Shown: in pieces, positions 35,741 through 45,629 of the stretch | How the letters are laid out: each line of letters begins with the position of its first letter | Numbering within the stretch: position 1 is the first letter of the stretch | Assembly (NCBI RefSeq): GCF_000717655.1 | Contig: NZ_JNZY01000028.1 | Span: 21,591-85,590, forward strand | Direction: 5' to 3' | Length of the DNA stretch: 64,000 nucleotides | From: Streptomyces katrae | GTDB lineage: Bacteria; Actinomycetota; Actinomycetes; Streptomycetales; Streptomycetaceae | The notes under the pieces: model-generated | What the model saw: only the letters and a program-made list of their open reading frames with translations | The model's database searches: none | Told to the model about the DNA's origin: nothing | Program-made: the position numbers and the translations under genes

Positions 35741-37323
35741 CGGCTCCGCGCGCTTCCGGTGATCGCGGGCAGGGCCGAGGCGGTGCGGGTGAGTTCGGTG
35801 ACGCTCAGGGTCTCGCCCGCCAGCTCGGCCACCACGCTCCCGCGCCCGAACACGAGCGCGCGGTGGCACACCCCGGCGACCTCCTCGAAATCGGTGGAGA
35901 TGAGCAGCACGGCCAGGCCGGCGGCCAGCGCCTCGTCGAGGAGCCGGTGGATCGAGGCCTTGGCGCCGACGTCCACGCCGGCCGTCGGCTCCTCGAGGAT
36001 CAGCAGGCGCAGCTTCCCGCGGAGCCGGCGGCCGACCATCACCTTCTGTTGGTTGCCGCCGGACAGGGTGGCGATCGGCACCTCGCTGTCGCGGGGACGC
36101 ACGTGGAACCGCTCGATCAGAGCGGCGGCCTCGACGCGCTCGCGCCGCGGGGCGACCCAGTGCCAAGCCGGCACCCCGGCTGCCCGGGGATTGGCCAGGA
36201 AGTTCTCCCGTACCGTCAGTTCCGCGGCGCAGCCCTCCTCCTGCCGGTTGGCGGCCACGAAACCGACGCCGGCGCCGAGCGCGGCGGCGACCGTGCGCGG
36301 GCGGTACGGGCGGCCGTCGAGCAGTGCCCGGCCGCCGAGCAACGGCAGTGTGCCGGCGAGGGCGCGGCCCAGGTGCATGTGTCCGGCCCCGGTCAGCCCG
36401 ACCATGGCGAGGATCTCGCCCTCGCGCAGCTCCAGACTGACCGGTCCGGTGCGTTCGGTCGTCACGCCGTCGAGGCTCAGTACGGGCGGGCGGACGGGCG
36501 CGGAGCGGGACGCCGGGGCGGAAGGGAACCCGGGGGCGGCTGCGGGGGGCGGTCCGCCGGCCGGTTCGGGACCCACGATGTCGCGCACCAGACGCACGGG
36601 GCTGTACGGGGCGAGGGGACCCTGGCTGACGAGCCGTCCGTCGCGCAGGACGGCGAAGGTGTCGGCGACCTCGTACACCTCGTCGAGGCGGTGGCTGACG
36701 TAGAGGATGCCGTGTCCCCGGTCGCGCAGGGCGTGCAGTACGCCGAAGAGGCGCGCGCAGTCCGCGGCGGGGAGGGTGGCGGTCGGCTCGTCCAGGACGA
36801 AGAGCTCCGCCTGCCGGGCCAGGGCGCGGGCGATCGCGACCAGTGAGCGTTCGGCGGGGGCGAGGTCGGCGATGCGGGCGTCGGCGTCCAGGTGTCCGGC
36901 GACGATCCGCAGGGCCTCGGCGCAGCTCTTCCGGGTCTCGCGCCAGGAGATCAGGCCGCGGCGGCGGGGGTATCCGGTCCCCAGGGCGATGTTCTCGGCG
37001 ACGGTCATCCACTCGACCAGACCGAGGTCCTGGTGGATGAAGGACATGGTGCGGCGGGCCGCGTCGGAGCCGAGGGGGTGTCCGGCGACGGTCACCTCGC
37101 CCTCGTCGGCGCGGTGGACCCCGGCGAGCACCTTGATGAGCGTGGACTTCCCGGCACCGTTGGGGCCGAGGAGGGCCAGGACGCTGCCGCCGTGGACGTC
37201 GAGGCTGACCCCGTCCAGGGCGAGGGTGCCGCCGAACCGTTTGGCGAGACCGCGTATGCGGACGAGGGGTGCTCCGCCGGAGCGCGGGGGCGGGCTCGTC
37301 GAGGTGACGGGAGTGTCATGCAC
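35737..37323 (-). CDS. Sugar ABC transporter ATP-binding protein, two ABC domains (RbsA-like)
   Basis: I choose the GTG at 37323 with GGAG six bases upstream (528 aa); an ATG 108 bases earlier lacks a site. The first ABC domain has Walker A LGPNGAGKSTLIKVLAG, signature region LAPAERSLVAIARALAR and Walker B LFVLDEPTATL. The second has a degenerate Walker A (MVGLTGAGHMHLGRALAGT, without the usual Lys) but a canonical signature ATLSGGNQQKVMVGRRLRG and LLILEEPTAGVDVGAK. This asymmetry is normal for RbsA-type proteins. It is first in the three-gene import operon; the substrate is unknown. Confidence 0.92.
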   Translation of the reverse strand: MHDTPVTSTSPPPRSGGAPLVRIRGLAKRFGGTLALDGVSLDVHGGSVLALLGPNGAGKSTLIKVLAGVHRADEGEVTVAGHPLGSDAARRTMSFIHQDLGLVEWMTVAENIALGTGYPRRRGLISWRETRKSCAEALRIVAGHLDADARIADLAPAERSLVAIARALARQAELFVLDEPTATLPAADCARLFGVLHALRDRGHGILYVSHRLDEVYEVADTFAVLRDGRLVSQGPLAPYSPVRLVRDIVGPEPAGGPPPAAAPGFPSAPASRSAPVRPPVLSLDGVTTERTGPVSLELREGEILAMVGLTGAGHMHLGRALAGTLPLLGGRALLDGRPYRPRTVAAALGAGVGFVAANRQEEGCAAELTVRENFLANPRAAGVPAWHWVAPRRERVEAAALIERFHVRPRDSEVPIATLSGGNQQKVMVGRRLRGKLRLLILEEPTAGVDVGAKASIHRLLDEALAAGLAVLLISTDFEEVAGVCHRALVFGRGSVVAELAGETLSVTELTRTASALPAITGSARSR

Positions 37324-37495
37324 GGACTTCTCCGGGGCCGCCTGGGGAGGTGCTTCCTGAAGCTGTGAGGACGCCGTCCCTGAGGGACATCGCTGTGAGA
37401 CATCGGTGATGCTACTGGTGGTCATGGTCATATGGGCGACATGTCGCCGTGTGTGCCTCCGATGGTCGAGTGCCGAGAGGACCGGCGGGTGACGG

Positions 37496-40246
37496 TCAGG
37501 CCGCGTCCAGGGCGCATTCGGCCCAGATGACCTTGCCGTGCGTCGTGTAGCGGGTGCCCCAGGCATGGGCGAGCTGTGCGACGAGGAACAGCCCGCGTCC
37601 GCCCTCCTCCGTCGTGGCCGCCCGCCGCAGGTGCGGGGCGGTGCTGCTGCCGTCGGCGACCTCGCAGATCAGGGTGCGGTCGTGGACCAGGCGTACCTGG
37701 ATGGGCTCGGTGCCGTAGCGGACCGCGTTGGTGACCAGCTCGCTGAGCATCAGCTCGGCGGCGAACGCGATTTCGTCCAGCCCCCAGTGGGCCAGCTGGC
37801 GCGTGGCGGCGGCCCGGATGCCGGAGACGAGTGCCGGGTCCGCGGGCACGTCCCAGGTGGCGATCCGGTCGGCGGGCACGGTCCGGGTACGGGCGACGAG
37901 CAGGGCGATGTCGTCCGCGGGGTGGTCGGGCGCCACGGTGTCGATGACCGCCTGGCAGGTGTCCTCCGGCGTGCGGTCCGGGTGGGACAGGGTGCGGCTC
38001 AGCTGGTCGAGCACGACGTCGAGGTCGCGATGGCGGTCCTCGACGAGCCCGTCGGTGTAGAGGACCAGCGTGCTGCCCTCGGGGAGCTGGATCTCGGCCG
38101 TCTCGAAGGGCAGACCGCCCAGGCCCAGCGGCGGTCCGGCCGGCAGATCGGCGAACGTCACGACGCCGCCGGGGTGGACCAGGGCGGGCGGGGGGTGGCC
38201 GGCGCGGGCCATGGTGCACAGCCGCGTCGTGGGGTCGTAGACGGCGTAGAGGCAGGTGGCGCCGACGATGCCGGTGCTGCCGGAGGCGTTGTCGCCGCCC
38301 TCCTCCCGGTCCAGCCGCACCAGGAGGTTGTCCAGGTGGGTGAGGAGCTCGTCCGGAGCGAGTTCCAGTTCGGCGAAGTTGCGCGCGGCGGTGCGCAGCC
38401 GGCCCATGGTCGCGGCCGCGTGCAGGCCGTGGCCCACGACGTCTCCCACGAGCATGGCGACCCGGGTGCCGGAGAGGGGGATGACGTCGAACCAGTCGCC
38501 GCCCACCCCGGATTCGGAGGGCAGGTAGCGGTGCGCGACCTCGACGGCGCCCTGCTCGGGAACGCCTTGCGGGAGCAGGCTCTGCTGCAGGGCCAGGGCC
38601 AATGTGTGCTCGCGGGTGTAGCGGCGGGCGTTGTCGATGCAGAGGGCGGCGCGGGCAGCGAGTTCCTGGGCCAGCCAGCTGTCGTCGTCCCCGAAGGGAG
38701 CGGGGTCCTCCGAGCGGTAGAAGCTGGCGACCCCCAGCAGGACGCCGCGGGCGAGCAGGGGGACGGAGACAAGGGAGTGCACGTTGTGGGCGAGGATCTG
38801 CCGGGCGTGCTCGGGTTCCTGGTCGATCCAGCCGACGGCATTGCGCAGGTCGGCCTCCAGTACCGCCTCCCCGCTGTCCAGACACCGCATGTGGGGAGTA
38901 CCGGCGCGCAGCTCCACCCGCTGCCCGACCGGGTAGAAGGGGCAGTCCTCGCGGATGCCGTGGACCACCGTGCGGTGCAGCTCGGTCCGCGGATCGGCGG
39001 ACTCCTCGCCGCGCAGCACGGCCTCGGGCACGTCGATGGTGACGTAGTCGGCCAGGCGCGGAACCGCCGTCTCGGCGAGCTCCCAGGCGGTGCGGGTCAC
39101 GTCCAGCGTGGTGCCGATACGGGTGCTGGCCTCGGCCAGCAGCTCCAGGCGGCGGCGTGCCGCGACGGCGTACTTCCCCACTTCCGGCTCGCCCACCAGC
39201 ACCAGCCCCCTGACCTTGCCGGGGGTGTGGCCGGCGGCGGCCGGAGGGGCGGGAGGAGCGAGGGGGCCGGGCGGCGGACCGGTGGGCGGTCCGGTGCGGG
39301 GCAGGAGGGAGAGGTGATGCACCGGCTGCGCATCGCCGGAGAGCACGGCCTCGACGACGACGCCCTCCACCCCGGTGCGGCTCACGAGCGGGCGGCTCAT
39401 GAGGGTGACGCCGCGCCCGTGGGGCAGTGCCACCTCGACGGCGGCCCGCTGGGTCGAGGAGATGAGCTCGGTGGCCTTCTCCTTGAGGATCATCTGATCG
39501 CTCCGGTCGAGCCCGCTGTCGCCGAGTTCGTCCAGTCCGATCAGGTGCCCGTTCCCGGCGGCCGCGCCGGGCCGGGCGAGGTGGCTGGCGTCGAGGTACG
39601 TCCGCAGCAGTGCGCGCTCGCGCTCCGAGTGCTGCTCCATCAGCCGCCGCTCGATGGTTTCGGCCGCCCGGCGGACCAGCGCGGGCAGCTCCGGGTCCTC
39701 GTAGTTGTGCGGATACCCGAAGCACAGGACGCCGACGACGTGTCCGCTCAGCTGGTCGCGGATGGGGGTGGCGGAGCAGGCGCTCGACTGGGAGCGCTCG
39801 GCGAAGTGCTCGGCCCCGTAGACCTGGACGAGCCGCCGTTCGGCGAGCGCGAGTCCGATGCCGTTGGTCCCCGCGAACCGCTCGGCGAAGACGAAGCCGG
39901 GGACGCTCTGGATGGGCGGGAGGTCATGGGCCAGCGCGCGCTCCCCGAAGCGGCGCTGCAGCACCGTTCCGTTCCCGTCGGCGAGGGAGACGTTCATCCG
40001 GCTGCCCGTGAAACGCGACGCCAGCTGGTCGAGCACGGGCTCGGCCGCGCGGACGAGCCGGCTGTCCGGATCGAAATCGTCCCGGTAGGGAAGTTCGGTC
40101 TGGTCCGGTGACAGTCCCAGGGACTGGCAGCGCAGCCAGGAGTTCAGGATCGGGCTGCGTACCCCGCTCGCGACCGGCTCGCCCAGCAGGAACCGCTCAC
40201 GGGAGCGTGCGGGGCCGATCTCGTCTCCCGTGACCCCCATACGCAT
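37496..40246 (-). CDS. Multidomain phosphatase: GAF, second GAF, SpoIIE PP2C and HATPase
   Basis: The start is the ATG at 40246 (GGAG five bases upstream), 916 aa. The N-terminal GAF-like region has the AcoR-type layout: SPILNSWLRCQSLGLSPD and GFVFAERFAGTNGIGLALAERRLVQV. A second GAF-type domain spans about 350-520, including LRNAVGWIDQEPEHARQILAHNVHSLVSVPLL. The SpoIIE phosphatase domain has ESGVGGDWFDVIPLSGTRVAMLVGDVVGHGLHAAATMG and LVLYTDGLVEDR. The C-terminal HATPase has AELMLSELVTNAVRYGTEPIQV and GRGLFLVAQLAHAWGTR. It combines sensor, phosphatase and switch-kinase modules in one protein, presumably controlling an anti-sigma antagonist. No sigma factor or STAS protein is adjacent. Confidence 0.93.
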   Translation of the reverse strand: MRMGVTGDEIGPARSRERFLLGEPVASGVRSPILNSWLRCQSLGLSPDQTELPYRDDFDPDSRLVRAAEPVLDQLASRFTGSRMNVSLADGNGTVLQRRFGERALAHDLPPIQSVPGFVFAERFAGTNGIGLALAERRLVQVYGAEHFAERSQSSACSATPIRDQLSGHVVGVLCFGYPHNYEDPELPALVRRAAETIERRLMEQHSERERALLRTYLDASHLARPGAAAGNGHLIGLDELGDSGLDRSDQMILKEKATELISSTQRAAVEVALPHGRGVTLMSRPLVSRTGVEGVVVEAVLSGDAQPVHHLSLLPRTGPPTGPPPGPLAPPAPPAAAGHTPGKVRGLVLVGEPEVGKYAVAARRRLELLAEASTRIGTTLDVTRTAWELAETAVPRLADYVTIDVPEAVLRGEESADPRTELHRTVVHGIREDCPFYPVGQRVELRAGTPHMRCLDSGEAVLEADLRNAVGWIDQEPEHARQILAHNVHSLVSVPLLARGVLLGVASFYRSEDPAPFGDDDSWLAQELAARAALCIDNARRYTREHTLALALQQSLLPQGVPEQGAVEVAHRYLPSESGVGGDWFDVIPLSGTRVAMLVGDVVGHGLHAAATMGRLRTAARNFAELELAPDELLTHLDNLLVRLDREEGGDNASGSTGIVGATCLYAVYDPTTRLCTMARAGHPPPALVHPGGVVTFADLPAGPPLGLGGLPFETAEIQLPEGSTLVLYTDGLVEDRHRDLDVVLDQLSRTLSHPDRTPEDTCQAVIDTVAPDHPADDIALLVARTRTVPADRIATWDVPADPALVSGIRAAATRQLAHWGLDEIAFAAELMLSELVTNAVRYGTEPIQVRLVHDRTLICEVADGSSTAPHLRRAATTEEGGRGLFLVAQLAHAWGTRYTTHGKVIWAECALDAA

Positions 40247-40358
40247 CACTTCTCCTTACCGGGCCTTCGGCCTCGGCCGCATCGGAGCGCTTGCCCCGAT
40301 TGCGTGTCTTTCGAGTATATTCCTCCCGGTTTATTCGGATCGTGAGGATCAGTTCGCA

Positions 40359-41288
40359 TCAGAGGATCGCGACCGGATCGACGGGCGAGCCCGTCCCGCC
40401 CGGTACGTTCAGCGGCGTCACGACGATCATGAACTCGTGGCGCCCCGCCTCGGCGCAGGCGGCGGAGAGCACCTCGAGATCCAGGTTGTCCAGCAGCGGC
40501 ACCCCCATGGCCGCCACGGCGAGGGCGTGGACGGGGGAGTGGACGCCCTCGACCGGCGAGGGGCGCAGGTCGCTGTCCCCGTCGCCGCCGAGCAGGGCGA
40601 TACCGCGCTCGGCCAGCAGCGGTACGGCGTCCACGTGCAGGCCCGCGCTCGCGGCGTCCGAGTCCCACGGGCCGGTCTCCCGGCTGCGCCGGAAGCGGCC
40701 GGAGCGCAGCAGCACCGCGCAGCCGTCGTCGATCGTCACGCCCAGTGCCCGCTCCGCGGCGGCGATGTCCGGCGCGTGGACCGCGTGCCCGGGCTCCAGC
40801 CAGTCGACCCCAAGGACGGCCGGCAGATCGAGGAGCACCCCCTTGGTGACGAGGGGGCCGAGCGCGGCCACCGAGCCGAAGCGCGCCCCCGCGGCGCCGA
40901 AGGCCTCGCGTGCCGGGCGGCCCTCGTAGAGCCGCCCCCCGTACGCGACGTGCGACAGGGCGTCCAGGTGGCTCACGGCCTTGCCGTGGTAGTCGACGCC
41001 GATGAAGTCCTTGTACGTGGTGGGTTCCGGGGACTCCACGTCACCGAGATCGGACATGTAGTGCAGGGCGGGCTTGCCGTTGTCCGGGCCGGGCCGGGTG
41101 TCCCAGGGCAGACCCAGCGGGACCGTCGTACCGGAGCGGATCAGGGCGGCGGCCCGCCGTACGTGGTCCGGGGTGACCCGGTTCCAGGCACCGCGGTCGG
41201 CCGGGGCCCAGCGGTCCCAGGTGCGGACCGCTGCGAAGATCGCGTCGAACTCCTGACGGGGGACCCGGCGCTCGGGGCTGCTGCTCAT
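40359..41288 (-). CDS. Cyclase family protein (kynurenine formamidase-like metal hydrolase)
   Basis: The 309-aa cytoplasmic protein has the metal-binding signature VDYHGKAVSHLDALSHVAYGGRLYEG (His-x-Asp-x3-His core). GPLVTKGVLLDLPAVLGVDWL and GIALLGGDGDSDLRPSP follow, with HSPVHALAVAAMGVPLLDNLDLEVL near the end. This is the longer actinobacterial cyclase-family form found for formamidases, isatin hydrolases and polyketide-cyclase-like proteins. The substrate is unknown. The gene lies upstream of the large SpoIIE gene on the same strand, with a 112-bp gap. Confidence 0.88.
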   Translation of the reverse strand: MSSSPERRVPRQEFDAIFAAVRTWDRWAPADRGAWNRVTPDHVRRAAALIRSGTTVPLGLPWDTRPGPDNGKPALHYMSDLGDVESPEPTTYKDFIGVDYHGKAVSHLDALSHVAYGGRLYEGRPAREAFGAAGARFGSVAALGPLVTKGVLLDLPAVLGVDWLEPGHAVHAPDIAAAERALGVTIDDGCAVLLRSGRFRRSRETGPWDSDAASAGLHVDAVPLLAERGIALLGGDGDSDLRPSPVEGVHSPVHALAVAAMGVPLLDNLDLEVLSAACAEAGRHEFMIVVTPLNVPGGTGSPVDPVAIL

Positions 41289-41461
41289 CCGGACTCACCG
41301 CTCCACGGCTCGGCGGGGCCTCGCCTCGGGGCGAGACCGGGGGACGGGCGCCCCGACGCCCGCACCGCATCACATGCCCGGCGGTCCCGGCACCTACGCC
41401 TGAGAGGCCCCGCGCGGGCGAAAGGTGGCGGCAAGCAGCTTCTACGGGGCACGCTGGACCC

Positions 41462-42589
41462 ATGCGGGTGCCCTTCCGTTCATCTCCTCGACCGGGAGCG
41501 GGCGGCCATCACCAGGTCCTTTTCGTTCTCGCGGAGTGTCTGCCCTTCGTGATCGCGCTCTCGGTGCTGACCATCGAATTCACGCCCGCCCACGTTCTGT
41601 ACACCGGCCCCCTCCTGGTCGCCACGCCGGCGCTGGCCGCGGTGACGATGGGTCCCAAGGGCACCCTTGCGGCGGTGGCCCTGGCCGTGGCCGTAAGCGT
41701 GACCACGGCCACCTACAACGGGGCGTGGGGCAGCCAGCAGGTCTACACGAACTTCCTGGCCCTGTTCCTGGTGTCGCTGGCGAGCGTGGCGACGAGCAGC
41801 ACCGCCCGCAGGCGGCGCAAGAGGGAGCTCGACCAGGTCCGCCGCATCGCCGTGGCGGCGCAGGAGGCCGTGCTGCGGCCCGTCCCGGCCCGGCTGGGGC
41901 CCGTACGCGTGGCCGGCATGTACCTCGCGGCCGAGACGGGGGCGCAGATCGGAGGCGATCTGTACGAGGCCGTCCAGACGAAGTACGGGGTCCGGGTGAT
42001 CGTCGGCGACGTCCGGGGCAAGGGGCTGCCGGCCGTTCGGGCCGCAGCTGCCGTGCTCGGCGCGTTCAGGGAGGCGGTGCACTACGAGGACGAACTCGTG
42101 GACGTCATCAACCGCTGCGAGGCGGCACTGCTGCGCGATGCCGCCGTGCCGGGCGTGATCGACCCGGAAGCACTCGTGGAGGGTTTCGTCACCGCTCTCG
42201 TGGCCCAGGTGCCGGACGGGCCCGTCGTCGAGGTGGTCAACCGCGGCCATCCGCCCCCGCTGCTCCTGCGGGACGGAACGGCCTGCGCCCTGATGCCCAC
42301 GAGCCCGCTGCCGCCGCTCGGACTGGCGGAGTTCCTCACCGGTCCGCCCGGCAGGGCGGACCGCTATTCCTTCGCACCCGGCGACCGCCTGCTGCTGTAC
42401 ACCGACGGCGTGATCGAAGCCCGCAACAGCGACAACGACTTCTTCGCCCTGCCCGAGGCGATGGAGGCGGTGCACGCGACGCCCGTCGGCGGTCCGCAGG
42501 AGTTCCTGGACCAGCTGCACCGGGGATTGCTCCGCCACACCCAGGATCGCCTGGCGGACGATGCGGCGATGTTCCTCGTCGATCGGTGA
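41462..42589 (+). CDS. Membrane-bound SpoIIE-type protein phosphatase
   Basis: The 375-aa product has three or four N-terminal hydrophobic segments: VLFVLAECLPFVIALSVLTI, VLYTGPLLVATPALAAVTMG, GTLAAVALAVAVSVTTA and NFLALFLVSLASVATS. A basic helix (RRRRKRELDQVRRIAVAAQEAVLR) and a PP2C domain follow. Metal-binding residues are visible in ETGAQIGGDLYEAVQ, VRVIVGDVRGKGLPAVRAAA, LLLYTDGVIEARN and DRLADDAAMFLV. This is the common streptomycete architecture that dephosphorylates anti-sigma antagonists in response to an unknown membrane signal. It is the second SpoIIE phosphatase within 5 kb, oppositely oriented. Confidence 0.92.
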   Translation: MRVPFRSSPRPGAGGHHQVLFVLAECLPFVIALSVLTIEFTPAHVLYTGPLLVATPALAAVTMGPKGTLAAVALAVAVSVTTATYNGAWGSQQVYTNFLALFLVSLASVATSSTARRRRKRELDQVRRIAVAAQEAVLRPVPARLGPVRVAGMYLAAETGAQIGGDLYEAVQTKYGVRVIVGDVRGKGLPAVRAAAAVLGAFREAVHYEDELVDVINRCEAALLRDAAVPGVIDPEALVEGFVTALVAQVPDGPVVEVVNRGHPPPLLLRDGTACALMPTSPLPPLGLAEFLTGPPGRADRYSFAPGDRLLLYTDGVIEARNSDNDFFALPEAMEAVHATPVGGPQEFLDQLHRGLLRHTQDRLADDAAMFLVDR

Positions 42590-42845
42590 CGATTCGTCAG
42601 ATCGCCCCCTTGAGGCAGGTGTTCGACCTGGTCCGAACCTTGCCGAAGCGGGCCGTAAACGCTCTGCCGCAAGATCACTGCATCGAGGTAATAGCGGTGG
42701 CTTCCCGGGCCGGTCCCCTGCTCCGACGGCTAGTGTGCTCCCGGATCCGGACGGAATGCCCGGATATTCACCCCCCTTTTTCTTCTTTCACCGGTGACGT
42801 GTGCCCGCATGCCGTTCACCGCCCTTACGAAGGAGAGCCTGCCCG

Positions 42846-44255
42846 ATGACCGTGGACACCAGCCCGGAGGCGCAGCTCGAGCCTCCGCAGACCAGCCTGG
42901 GCACGGCGGCCGCCCGCAACCTTGCCACCACGACCAAGTCCGCCCCGCAGATGCAGGAGATCACCTCCCGCTGGCTGCTGAAGATGCTCCCCTGGGTGGA
43001 GACCAAGGGCGGCACGTACCGGGTGAACCGGCGGCTGACCTACACCGTCGGCGACGGGCGCATCGACTTCGTCCAGGACGGCGCCCAGGTCCGGGTGATC
43101 CCCCGCGAGCTCGGCGAACTCGCCATGCTGCGCGGCTTCGACGACATGGACGTGCTGACCGCGCTCGCCGGCCGGTGCGTCCAGCGTGACTTCCGCGCCG
43201 GTGAGGTGCTGGTCGAGCGCGGCACCCCCGCGAACGAGATCCACCTGATCGCCCACGGCCGGGTCAACCAGACCTCGGTCGGCAAGTACGGTGACGAGAT
43301 CGCCGTCGCCGTGCTCGCCGACGGCGACCGGTTCGGCGAGAACGCCCTGCTGGACGGTGCCGGGGGCTGGGACTACACCGCAACCGCCGCCACGGCCGGC
43401 ACCCTGCTCACCCTGTCCCGCTCGGACTTCGCCGCCGTCCTCTCCTCGGCGCCGCACCTGCAGGCCCACGTGGAGCGGTTCGGCTCGCTCCCGCACCAGC
43501 GGCAGAACAAGCACGGGGAGGCCGAGATCGCGATGTCCGCCGGCCACACCGGCGAACCCGAGCTGCCCGGCACCTTCGTCGACTACGAGCCCCACCCGCG
43601 CGAGTACGAACTCTCCATCGCCCAGACGGTGCTGCGGGTCCACACGAGGGTCGCCGACCTCTACAACGAGCCGATGAACCAGACGGAGGAGCAGCTCAGG
43701 CTCACCATCGAGGCGCTGCGCGAGCGCCAGGAGCACGAGCTGGTCAACAACCGGGAGTTCGGCCTCCTCCACAACGCCGACTTCAAGCAGCGGATCCAGA
43801 CCCACTCCGGCCCGCCCACCCCGGACGACCTCGACGAGCTGCTCTGCCGCCGCCGCGGTTCCAAGCTCTTCCTCGCCCACCCCAAGACCATCGCGGCGAT
43901 CGGGCGTGAGTTCAACGCCCGCGGGCTCTACCCGGACCACGTCGACCTCGGCGGACAGCAGGTCCCGGCCTGGCGCGGAGTCCCGATCCTGCCCTGCAAC
44001 AAGATCCCGATCAGCAAGGAGAACACCAGCTCGATCCTGGTGATGCGAACCGGCGAGGACAACCAGGGCGTCATCGGCCTGCGCCAGACCGGTCTGCCGG
44101 AGGAGTACGAACCGGGCCTGTCGGTGCGTTTCATGGGCATCGACGAGAGGTCGATCATCTCCTACCTGGTCTCCACCTACTACTCCGCCGCCGTCCTGGT
44201 GCCCGACGCGCTCGGCGTCCTGGAGAACGTGCAGATCGCCCGCAGGCACGACTGA
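42846..44255 (+). CDS. Family 2B encapsulin shell protein with cNMP-binding-like insertion
   Basis: The start is the ATG at 42846 with AAGGAG about ten bases upstream; 469 aa. The HK97-type capsid fold is split: an N-terminal arm and E-loop region ([22 protein letters not shown]), a Crp/cNMP-like insertion at about 95-205, then the rest of the capsid domain ([37 protein letters not shown] and [25 protein letters not shown]). In the insertion the phosphate-binding loop [19 protein letters not shown] lacks the usual Arg, so cyclic nucleotide binding may be lost. Family 2B shells are known to package terpene cyclases; the 2-MIB synthase gene follows directly, and this protein should form the compartment around it. 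Confidence 0.93.
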   Translation: MTVDTSPEAQLEPPQTSLGTAAARNLATTTKSAPQMQEITSRWLLKMLPWVETKGGTYRVNRRLTYTVGDGRIDFVQDGAQVRVIPRELGELAMLRGFDDMDVLTALAGRCVQRDFRAGEVLVERGTPANEIHLIAHGRVNQTSVGKYGDEIAVAVLADGDRFGENALLDGAGGWDYTATAATAGTLLTLSRSDFAAVLSSAPHLQAHVERFGSLPHQRQNKHGEAEIAMSAGHTGEPELPGTFVDYEPHPREYELSIAQTVLRVHTRVADLYNEPMNQTEEQLRLTIEALRERQEHELVNNREFGLLHNADFKQRIQTHSGPPTPDDLDELLCRRRGSKLFLAHPKTIAAIGREFNARGLYPDHVDLGGQQVPAWRGVPILPCNKIPISKENTSSILVMRTGEDNQGVIGLRQTGLPEEYEPGLSVRFMGIDERSIISYLVSTYYSAAVLVPDALGVLENVQIARRHD

Positions 44256-44292
44256 GGCACCTGCCCGACGGCAAGACAGCCACGCCGGCCAC

Positions 44293-44328
44293 GGCCCGGG
44301 CCTTCCCGGGCCGGCCGGGCATGCCCGG
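44293..44328 (+). promoter_or_regulatory. Hairpins in the encapsulin/2-MIB synthase spacer
   Basis: GGCCCGGG-CCTT-CCCGGGCC (44293-44312) is a perfect 8-bp stem with a tetraloop. The palindrome CCGGGCATGCCCGG follows (44315-44328). They sit in the 112-bp gap inside the operon and could attenuate or process the transcript so that the shell protein is made in excess over the cargo enzyme. Confidence 0.5.
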
Positions 44329-44367
44329 GATCCGGGACAGCCCAACCACCTCACCAAGGAGTCACGG

Positions 44368-45615
44368 ATGCCCGATTCCGGGCCTTCCCCTCTGCAGTCG
44401 AGTCTCCCTGCAGCCGCGGCCGGCTTCGGGGCGCACGGTCATGGCCGCGGCATCGAAGCCGTCGGCTGTGTCCGGCCCGCCCTGTTCGCCCCGCCCGCCC
44501 AGGCCTCGGCCCCCGTCACCACGCCGAACCCCGCCCTGGAGCGGGTGCTGCGCGGCCCCGGCGGGCTGGGCGCGGCCGGGCTGTCCCTGGCCCGGCGCGA
44601 GGAGCCGCCCGCGCCCGAGGAGGAGCCCCCGGCGGCGGGTCGTCCGATCCCGGGTCTTTACCACCACCCGGTGCCGGAACCCGACCCCGTACGGGTCGAG
44701 GAGCTCAGCCACAGGATCAAGGCGTGGGCGGTGGACGAGGTCGAGCTGTACCCCCCGGAGTGGGAGGACCAGTTCGACGGCTTCTCCGTGGGCCGCTACA
44801 TGGTCGCCTGCCATCCGGACGCCCCCACCCTCGACCACCTGATGCTCGCCACGCGGCTGATGGTCGCCGAGAACGTCGTCGACGACTGCTACTGCGAGGA
44901 CCACGGAGGCTCGCCCGTCGGCCTCGGCGGACGCCTGCTGCTGGCGCACACCGCACTCGACCCCCTCCACACCACGACGGAGTACCAGCCGGGGTGGGCG
45001 GAGTCCCTCCACTCGGACGCGCCGCGGCGCGCCTACCGGTCGGCCATGGAGTACTTCGCCCAGGAGGCCACCGCCTCCCAGGCCGACCGGTTCCGGCACG
45101 ACATGGCCCGTCTGCACCTGGGGTACCTCGCCGAGGCCGCCTGGGCCGAGACGGACCACGTCCCGGAGGTGTGGGAGTACCTGTCGATGCGCCAGTTCAA
45201 CAACTTCCGGCCCTGCCCCACCATCACCGACACCGTCGGCGGCTACGAACTGCCGGCGGACCTGCATGCCCAGCCCGCCATGCAACGGGTCATCGCGCTC
45301 GCCGGGAACGCGACCACCATCGTCAACGACCTGTACTCCTACACCAAGGAACTCGCCAGCCCCGGCCGGCACCTCAACCTGCCCGTGGTGATCGCCGAAC
45401 GCGAGGGCTGCTCCGTCCGCGACGCCTATCTGAAGGCGGTCGAGGTCCACAACGACCTCATGCACGCGTTCGAGGCCGCGGCCGCCGACCTGGCCGCAGC
45501 CTGCCCCGTCCCGAGCGTGCTGCGCTTTCTTCGGGGCGTGGCCGCGTGGGTCGACGGCAACCACTACTGGCACCAGACCAATACCTACCGCTACAGCCTG
45601 CCCGACTTCTGGTAA
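44368..45615 (+). CDS. 2-methylisoborneol synthase (class I terpene cyclase)
   Basis: The enzyme cyclises 2-methyl-geranyl diphosphate to 2-methylisoborneol, an earthy odorant. The 415-aa protein starts behind AAGGAG. Metal-binding motifs are DDCYCED (172-178, the variant Asp-rich motif of 2-MIB synthases) and NDLYSYTKE (320-328, the NSE triad). The terminal NHYWHQTNTYRYSLPDFW contains the RY pair. The first 95 or so residues are Pro/Ala/Gly-rich and disordered; in family 2B systems such a tail loads the enzyme into the encapsulin. It is the second gene of the shell-cyclase-methyltransferase operon. Confidence 0.95.
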   Translation: MPDSGPSPLQSSLPAAAAGFGAHGHGRGIEAVGCVRPALFAPPAQASAPVTTPNPALERVLRGPGGLGAAGLSLARREEPPAPEEEPPAAGRPIPGLYHHPVPEPDPVRVEELSHRIKAWAVDEVELYPPEWEDQFDGFSVGRYMVACHPDAPTLDHLMLATRLMVAENVVDDCYCEDHGGSPVGLGGRLLLAHTALDPLHTTTEYQPGWAESLHSDAPRRAYRSAMEYFAQEATASQADRFRHDMARLHLGYLAEAAWAETDHVPEVWEYLSMRQFNNFRPCPTITDTVGGYELPADLHAQPAMQRVIALAGNATTIVNDLYSYTKELASPGRHLNLPVVIAEREGCSVRDAYLKAVEVHNDLMHAFEAAAADLAAACPVPSVLRFLRGVAAWVDGNHYWHQTNTYRYSLPDFW

Positions 45616-45629
45616 GGACGGATTTATCT

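Noticed and set aside
37538..40111. 857-codon plus-strand frame opposite the SpoIIE multidomain gene
   Set aside because: Antisense shadow; no domains, whereas the minus strand has GAF, PP2C and HATPase motifs in order.
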